A stretch of 38,177 nucleotides of DNA. It comes from an uncultured Nitrosospira sp. (GTDB lineage Bacteria; Nitrospirota; Nitrospiria; Nitrospirales; Nitrospiraceae). The DNA is taken from the NCBI GenBank assembly GCA_900696515.1, contig CAADGK010000073.1, forward strand, positions 1 through 38,177. Reading direction: 5' to 3'. Made by a program: the position numbers and the translations under genes. Below are positions 32,763-38,177 of the stretch, piece by piece (positions within the stretch are counted from its first letter, which is position 1; every line of letters begins with the position of its first letter). Under the pieces are notes generated by a model. That model was not told the origin of the DNA, ran no database searches, and worked only from the letters and a program-made list of their open reading frames with translations.

Positions 32763-33929
32763 ATGAGAATGAAATTGGCCATTGTGTCAGAATTTCCGCA
32801 CGAACCCGGAGTCATTCGTGGTGGGGTTGAGAGTGTCACACATACTTTGACGAAAGGATTAGGTACGTTCAACGAGCTGGAGTTGCATGTTGTCTCCCCG
32901 ACCTCTCGGAGGGATGACGGAGTAGAAAATAGGGATGGGGTGATAGTGCATTGGCTGGCACTTAACAAATTGCCAGGTTTCGTAAGCTATTGGACGACCA
33001 CTCGGCATGCGATTCACCGGTGTTTACTTCAGATAAACCCACACATCACACATTTCCAGGCGCTCGGTGGATGGACTCTTGGTTATAGCGCTCCATACGT
33101 GTTCACCGTTCACGGTATCGCTGAGAGAGACATACTCTTTCAGAACGGAGCCATGTTAGGGATTCGGAGGAACACAATTGCCGTGGTTGAACGTCAAGGA
33201 CGAAAGCGGTCGCCGCACACCATTCTCATCAGCCCGTACGTGGCGAATGAAATAGGCGATCAGATTGGTGGCAGGAAGTGGAACATTGAAAATCCAGTGA
33301 CTGACGACTTTTTTAGGATTCAACGAGCCTGCACGGAGCCGCGTGTTCTGTATGTCGGGAGATTGAGCCAGCGGAAGAATATCCTTGGTTTACTCAAGGT
33401 ATTCAATCTTCTTCTTAGACGGCACCCATCCGCCCGTCTTTTTCTGGCGGGAGACGCTGATGATCATGCATATCGGATGAGCTGTGAGGAGTTTATTAGT
33501 GAGTGCAAGATGGATGAGAAAGTTCGGTTTGTCGGAAATGTTGATAGGCCGACTCTCTTGCATGAATTATCTCGAGCATCCTGTTTGATACTTATTTCCA
33601 AGCAGGAGACTGCTCCAATGATTGTGATGGAGGCAATGGCCGCAGGAGTTCCTGTGATTGCCTCTAATATTTGTGGGCTACCCTATATGGTAGAGGACGA
33701 AAAGACAGGTTACCTAGTTGATCCAACCGATGAGGAGAAGATTGTACATAGGCTTTCATTATTGCTGTCGAATCAGAACCTCGCGTTGGAGTGTGGACGT
33801 CTGGCCCGTGAGGTCGCTCTGAGTAGATTCCATGTAAATGTCATAGCTAGCAAAACGATGCAAGTCTATTTGGAGATGATAGGTCAGGGAAGGAATGGAT
33901 ACAATGGGTACAACAAATACCCCTCCTGA
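32763..33929 (+). CDS. Glycosyltransferase, GT4-type with E-x7-E motif
   Basis: 388 residues. The GT-B layout is clear: KLAIVSEFPHEPGVIRGGVE with the Gly-rich acceptor loop, HITHFQALGGWTLGY and FTVHGIAERD. The C-terminal half has VLYVGRLSQRKNILGLLKVF, ARLFLAGDADD and QETAPMIVMEAMAAGVPVIA, in which Glu-x7-Glu is intact. It likely transfers a sugar from a nucleotide donor on the cytoplasmic face. The 3' end overlaps the next gene by up to 35 bases. Donor and acceptor are unknown. The family call is firm. Confidence 0.92.
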   Translation: MRMKLAIVSEFPHEPGVIRGGVESVTHTLTKGLGTFNELELHVVSPTSRRDDGVENRDGVIVHWLALNKLPGFVSYWTTTRHAIHRCLLQINPHITHFQALGGWTLGYSAPYVFTVHGIAERDILFQNGAMLGIRRNTIAVVERQGRKRSPHTILISPYVANEIGDQIGGRKWNIENPVTDDFFRIQRACTEPRVLYVGRLSQRKNILGLLKVFNLLLRRHPSARLFLAGDADDHAYRMSCEEFISECKMDEKVRFVGNVDRPTLLHELSRASCLILISKQETAPMIVMEAMAAGVPVIASNICGLPYMVEDEKTGYLVDPTDEEKIVHRLSLLLSNQNLALECGRLAREVALSRFHVNVIASKTMQVYLEMIGQGRNGYNGYNKYPS

Positions 33930-36276
33930 TAATTGCAAGGGGCCTCACACATCAGATAGGGCTCAGTCGATCATTGGGGCATACTTCCGTTACGCGTTGG
34001 CGGTTTGCGTGCAGGTGATCATTTTTACCATATCTCTGGCTCAGGCCAAAGATCTTGGTATAGGTAAATCATACACTGTGGATCCGAAACCTAATTACCA
34101 GGGGACCATGGATCCCTTTGATAGCCGACAACTGACAGACGGAACATATACACCCGGTATGTTTTGGTCTTCAAAAACAACGGTTGGTTGGCAGGAGATA
34201 GGGCCGATTCAGGTTCAAATAGATCTTCAGCGGTCCGCTTCGATAGAGCAAATATGCCTAAATACTGCACGAGGCAACCATGCAGATGTTTCCTTCCCTC
34301 AACGAGTAGAAATCTTCGTCGGCCTCGATCGCAATAATTTCGCCTACGTCGGGAACCTGCTGCAAGGACAGGAGCATGATGACGGGACATATGCTGTCAG
34401 GATGTTTTGTTCAAAAGACATTGTTGCAGAAGGACGCTATCTGTGGCTATTCATTCATCCCAAGGGCCCGTATACATTCATTGATGAGTTGAAAGTCATG
34501 GGAGAAGACTCCACCCTAAGTCATTCTCTACGGTATTCGTTAAAGCGTGAGCAGGTTCAACAATTTGAGAGGAATCTTGCCGCAGTCGGACTAGAAGCAA
34601 ACAATTTGCACTTTGCGACCCGTCGACTGTTGGAGACTCTGGAGAAGGATGTGGGGGACAAACCTTCGTCTAGATCAACGATTGCGAATATTCGTGATCT
34701 GGCGTCGAACCTTCAGCGCGGTGCTTTCGTTAATGAGGAAGAGGTTCGTACGGTTAGAACACAACTTCGGATGGCTCACGCAAAATCTCTCAATGAACGG
34801 TTTAAAGATCCAGTTCTCATATGGCATGACAATCCATGGGCGCCGTTCTCGGCAATGGACACACCAACGACTGAGCAAGCACAAGTCGAAGCTCTAGTAG
34901 TCGATGTACTGAAAAACGGAACGGGATCTGAAGCTATTAATGTGACGAATGCGTCGACTGTTCCTCAAGTTATACGCGTGGCCGTTCAACTTGCTTCTTC
35001 TGGACATCCAATTCCGATGGTTAGGGTATTCGAGGCGCGTCCAGTTGGTACGGCAAGAGGTGAAATGCGAGCCGATCCATTGATTCCATTGGGTGTAGAA
35101 GGACAGCTCAATCTTGATCCCGGGGAGTCAAGGCAGATCTGGCTTTCTGTCTCTGCAGGGAAGTCCACACCTGACGAGTATGCTGGGCAGATCATTGTTG
35201 AGACACAGGCAAGCATGAAGTGGACAAAATATGTCCAATTCAATGTCCGCATCTGGCCAGTGGAAATGCCTACGGTGTCGCACATTACGGTTACCAATTG
35301 GGGATATCTAAATTGGCCGTCGATCGCCAATAAACCGGTGAAAGCAGTCCAAGACATGGTTTCTCACCATACCAATCTGTTTGTCATTCACCCGGCTCAA
35401 CTTCCGTGGCCGAAACGATCAAATGGTCGATTGAAAATTGATTATACTGAATTTGACAAGGTTATGAGGCATTTTCAGAAGACGGACCACTTTCTCTTTT
35501 TCTTGTTCTTTAATGATAAAGCATATCGAACGATGAAGGGCGTGGCACCCTTTATGAGCCAAGACTGGAAGGTACTATTCAGCCAATGGATAATTGATTG
35601 GAGCAAGCACCTTGCGGACTTGGGGATCACCCCGGATCAGTATGCGTTCTATCCAGTTGACGAGCCGAAAAACAGCGAGGAGGAAAATATTCTGTATGAG
35701 ACCGCAAGCCTAATCAAAGGTGTGGATTCCAGTTTGCGGATCTATACTACACATACCGGCATCCCCTCAGACAATCTTGCAAAGTTAACTTCGGTGATTG
35801 ATGTATTTCAGGTTCTGGCTAACAAATTGGCAAGCCCGTTTGCTACCTTGGTCAAATCTTCAAAGCGGGAACTCTGGTCCTACACGGCGGGTGGTGGGGG
35901 TAAAGACGGCGATCCATTAGGTTATTATCGCCATCAGGCGTGGAAGGCCTTCCACGCGGGAGCCACAGGCATAGGGTTTTGGGCCTATGCTGACACCGGA
36001 AGATACGGTAATGCATGGGATGACTTTGACGGGAGTCGTCCAGATTATGCGGTCATTTATGATCATGAGAGCGACATTATTTCAAGTAAACGCTGGGAGG
36101 CATGGCGGGAAGGTGTCGAGGACTATGAGCTCCTGCTGCAGGCAAAAAAACAAGTAGAAGGGACGTCTCGGGAGAGAGATTTTTGGCAATGGATTGACGG
36201 TGTTGTGAAGGCCCCTTTTGATTTTAGGAAGCATCTGGCGGCTCGACGCTGGATGCTCGAAGTCGCGTCGAAATAA
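33895..36276 (+). CDS. Secreted GH123/DUF4091-like glycoside hydrolase
   Basis: 793 residues from the ATG at 33895; the ATG at 33904 has AAGGA nine bases before it and may be the real start. A signal segment (about 30-51, FRYALAVCVQVIIFTISLAQA) ends in a plausible AQA cleavage site. Residues about 55-200 look like a discoidin-type beta-sandwich (DSRQLTDGTYTPG, VQIDLQRSASIEQICLNTARG). The second half is a TIM-barrel of GH123/DUF4091 type: FYPVDEPKNSEE with the acid pair Asp589-Glu590, ATGIGFWAYADTG and RWEAWREGVEDYELL. In GH123 the Asp-Glu pair is catalytic in hexosaminidases that use substrate-assisted chemistry. It may trim or release the polysaccharide made by its neighbours. Fold call likely; substrate unknown. 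Confidence 0.8.
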   Translation: MDTMGTTNTPPDNCKGPHTSDRAQSIIGAYFRYALAVCVQVIIFTISLAQAKDLGIGKSYTVDPKPNYQGTMDPFDSRQLTDGTYTPGMFWSSKTTVGWQEIGPIQVQIDLQRSASIEQICLNTARGNHADVSFPQRVEIFVGLDRNNFAYVGNLLQGQEHDDGTYAVRMFCSKDIVAEGRYLWLFIHPKGPYTFIDELKVMGEDSTLSHSLRYSLKREQVQQFERNLAAVGLEANNLHFATRRLLETLEKDVGDKPSSRSTIANIRDLASNLQRGAFVNEEEVRTVRTQLRMAHAKSLNERFKDPVLIWHDNPWAPFSAMDTPTTEQAQVEALVVDVLKNGTGSEAINVTNASTVPQVIRVAVQLASSGHPIPMVRVFEARPVGTARGEMRADPLIPLGVEGQLNLDPGESRQIWLSVSAGKSTPDEYAGQIIVETQASMKWTKYVQFNVRIWPVEMPTVSHITVTNWGYLNWPSIANKPVKAVQDMVSHHTNLFVIHPAQLPWPKRSNGRLKIDYTEFDKVMRHFQKTDHFLFFLFFNDKAYRTMKGVAPFMSQDWKVLFSQWIIDWSKHLADLGITPDQYAFYPVDEPKNSEEENILYETASLIKGVDSSLRIYTTHTGIPSDNLAKLTSVIDVFQVLANKLASPFATLVKSSKRELWSYTAGGGGKDGDPLGYYRHQAWKAFHAGATGIGFWAYADTGRYGNAWDDFDGSRPDYAVIYDHESDIISSKRWEAWREGVEDYELLLQAKKQVEGTSRERDFWQWIDGVVKAPFDFRKHLAARRWMLEVASK

Positions 36277-36421
36277 GAGATCCTTCTTCCAGAGGCATGA
36301 ACGTATAGAACTGTTTGAGTATGAGATCAAGTGATTAGCTCGTGAAAGTAAGGGCCAACTACGGTGTGTCTTGCGTGATGCTGTGCTCAAGAGTTGCACG
36401 CATGATAAGGCTGAAAAACCC

Positions 36422-37486
36422 ATGTCTAGTTACAAAGTAGTTATTGTAGGCGGCTATCCGCCTCCGTTTGGAGGCATAACGGTGCATATCCAACGGTTAG
36501 CGAGCATCTTGTCTCAGTATTACGACGTCAAGGTGATAGATTTCTATGGAAAGTCTACTGCGGCAGATACGCCTCGGCGCGGTATAGAACTGATCAGAAT
36601 CAAGGGTAATATGTTAGGCAATCTAGTATATGCAATCAGGGAGCTTTGTAATGGGGACGGAATTGTCCATCTGCATATATCGGCAGGCAGTAACCTGCTG
36701 CGGATCTTGTGCTTTTTGAGTGCAAGGATTTCAAAGAAACTGATGCTCACAATTCATAGTGGAAGCTTCGCGGCTCGCCTCTCAGGGCAGGGTGCACTAG
36801 CTAGATCTTTCCTGCGGTGGATGCTGCAGTGGTTTGATCGGATCATTGTGGTCAATCCTGAACAACAACAGATGTTGAAGAGTCTCGGTGTTCTGCCGAG
36901 CAAAGTGGTGATTATCCCCGCATATTTGAAGACAGCCGTAGAACAATTGCCAAGTATTGCTAGAAGAATTGGAGAGATTCGATCGCGCAATCAAGTGATA
37001 GTGATTTCATCAGGATTTGGCCTTCCCCATTACGGTTATCATGTGATCATTCAGGCGTTATCAGTGGTGTGGCAGGATAAGAAAGTGGCTCTTATCCTTG
37101 CCCTGTACAATACGTACGATAGGATATATCTCGATGAGCTGGCCAGTTCTGCGGAAAAGTTAAGACATCTAGAATATGTGGTGCTGAAGGATAGTCAGCC
37201 GGAAGAGTTTAACTATATCTTGGGTCAGTGTGACACGTACATTCGGGCTACCACTGTTGATGGTGATTCGGTTGCCGTCAGAGAAGCATTGCAGCATGGC
37301 GTGAATGTGCTTTGTTCAGATTGCGTGGCACGACCGGAGGGAACTCAGCTGTTTAGCCTTGCCCGCGGAGGAAGTCTGTCTAAAGCGTTAGAGCTTACAA
37401 GTGGTTCCAAGAGACAAGTTTCGCCGCAGCAGGACAATGCCAGAAAACTACTTAACACCTATGCCTCTGTAAGAGGCTCTGATTGA
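36422..37486 (+). CDS. Glycosyltransferase, GT4-like, divergent
   Basis: 354 residues from the ATG at 36422 (a TTG at 36371 would add 17 residues that do not look like the family). The start KVVIVGGYPPPFGGITVHIQ has the GG-loop of GT4 enzymes. HLHISAGSNLLRI and LTIHSGSF follow, then a donor domain with VIVISSGFGLPHYGYHVIIQ, and VDGDSVAVREALQHGVNVLC in place of the usual E-x7-E (Asp/Glu pair present). It probably acts in the cytoplasm on the same glycan. It follows the secreted hydrolase after a 145-base gap and is the last intact gene of the cluster here. Confidence 0.85.
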   Translation: MSSYKVVIVGGYPPPFGGITVHIQRLASILSQYYDVKVIDFYGKSTAADTPRRGIELIRIKGNMLGNLVYAIRELCNGDGIVHLHISAGSNLLRILCFLSARISKKLMLTIHSGSFAARLSGQGALARSFLRWMLQWFDRIIVVNPEQQQMLKSLGVLPSKVVIIPAYLKTAVEQLPSIARRIGEIRSRNQVIVISSGFGLPHYGYHVIIQALSVVWQDKKVALILALYNTYDRIYLDELASSAEKLRHLEYVVLKDSQPEEFNYILGQCDTYIRATTVDGDSVAVREALQHGVNVLCSDCVARPEGTQLFSLARGGSLSKALELTSGSKRQVSPQQDNARKLLNTYASVRGSD

Positions 37487-37564
37487 TGCCTGCTCTCAAA
37501 ATGATGGTGTCTAAGAAATAGAGTGCGACGGAGAATTTAATGGTTGTGGAGAAAGGAGCGACTC

Positions 37565-37884
37565 ATGAAGCGGTCGGCGCTTTCCGAAGATCAGACCGTT
37601 CATGCTCACTGCCAGGCTGCGAGCTATTCAAAAACCTGGGCAGTCTAAAGAAAGAGAATAACCCTACACAATGTCGACTTTGGCCAGGAACTTCTTACAT
37701 GACAGTTAGCAGCTACCGAGACATAAATTGAGGCGATCTTAAAAATGGCGGATGTGGGTTGGCCTGTCTACGCGACTTGGCTTTAGTGTGAGATGAACTC
37801 CAGGATCTATCTGATAAGTGAAAGGCCGAGTATGACGGCTTGGAGGCTTTGGACGTGAACCGGTTGAAAGAGTTGCAACGCTAG
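37565..37884 (+). pseudogene. Decayed IS3-family transposase OrfA
   Basis: Two pieces of the IS3-type OrfA are recognisable. MKRSALSEDQT at 37565 matches the usual MK.S.FTEEQI start. KAEYDGLEALDVNRLKELQR at 37822-37881 matches the family's KYGG(L/M)..SD..RLKELE block after the helix-turn-helix. Stops (TAA at 37646, TAG at 37882) and frame changes separate them, and the middle part is not alignable by eye. No intact OrfB follows. It is a dead insertion-sequence remnant at the edge of the polysaccharide region. Confidence 0.65.
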
Positions 37885-38177
37885 AACAGCGCTGTGGTCA
37901 TATGCAAAGAGAGACAGCTCAAACCAAAACAACGCTTCGTGAGGCAGATGTCTTGGTAGCATGTGCTGATTGTGGGACCTCATCACACAGTGCCTTTTGC
38001 TTTAAGGAAGACTTCTTGCGAACATATGATTTAACTAAGGGGAACCTAATTAGGGAAGGTCTGATTAATTCGTGTTTATGCCAGGAACTCTGTTTTTGAA
38101 TGGATCAACACGGACCCTCAACTGGAAATTCGCTGGTTCGGGAGCATCGTTCTCAAGTGTCGCCTGCTGTCGGGCTG
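37885..38177. other. AT-rich sequence after the IS remnant, no recognised gene
   Basis: A 65-codon frame at 37902-38099 has no ribosome site and no known motif. A frame opening at ATG 38100 (MDQHGPSTGNSLVREHRSQV) runs off the window edge with 26 codons and may be the start of a gene that I cannot identify. Confidence 0.4.

Noticed and set aside
38050-38075. Terminal inverted repeat of another insertion sequence (GGAAGGTCTGATTAATTC)
   Set aside because: It resembles ends of some IS elements, but no partner end or transposase is visible within the window.
37902-38099. 65-codon ORF with a CADC cysteine pair
   Set aside because: It has no ribosome binding site, no recognisable domain and lies in decayed IS-like sequence; kept only as part of the unassigned region.

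Overview
The window looks like a chromosomal segment of a moderately GC-rich, Gram-negative (diderm), chemotactic bacterium. The type II secretion operon with a PilM-type GspL, the GspN protein, the chemotaxis cluster and the dense families of hairpin repeats in the gaps would fit Nitrospira or a related Nitrospirota lineage. That assignment is an inference from style and was not checked by any search. No rRNA, tRNA or CRISPR array was seen.

Region 1 (1-11088, plus strand) is a chemotaxis and signalling block. It holds two paralogous chemoreceptors (the first cut by the window edge), CheR, a small four-helix-bundle protein, CheD and CheB. These are followed by a partner-switching set: a STAS anti-anti-sigma-like protein, a receiver-PP2C phosphatase, a lone HPt protein and a receiver-HATPase kinase. 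Both receptors end in a CheR/CheB-docking type pentapeptide. A good sigma-28-type promoter precedes the second receptor.

Region 2 (11166-22230, minus strand) is a type II secretion operon read gspC, E, F, G, H, I, J, a 39-codon duplication ORF, N, L, M, K. No secretin gene (gspD) and no prepilin peptidase gene is present.

Region 3 (22398-26184, plus strand) makes activated sugars: GDP-mannose dehydratase, GDP-fucose synthase and UDP-GlcNAc 2-epimerase. A second four-helix-bundle gene lies between the first two.

Region 4 (about 26640-38177, plus strand) is visibly more AT-rich. It carries surface-polysaccharide genes: a methyltransferase, a Wzx-type flippase, three GT4-type glycosyltransferases, a large polytopic membrane protein and a secreted GH123/DUF4091-like protein. 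It ends in a decayed IS3-family orfA.

The most striking feature is a set of hairpin-forming repeats (three flavours, called A, B and C here). One fills nearly every gap longer than about 60 bases from 1299 to 26640, and none was seen in the following 11 kb. Copies also lie in frame inside CheB and the second receptor, in the leader-coding part of two pseudopilins, and at the start codons of cheD and the phosphatase gene. Both four-helix-bundle genes sit between the arms of such a hairpin, much as the related 23S rRNA intervening-sequence ORFs do. This suggests a repeat family with a protein partner.
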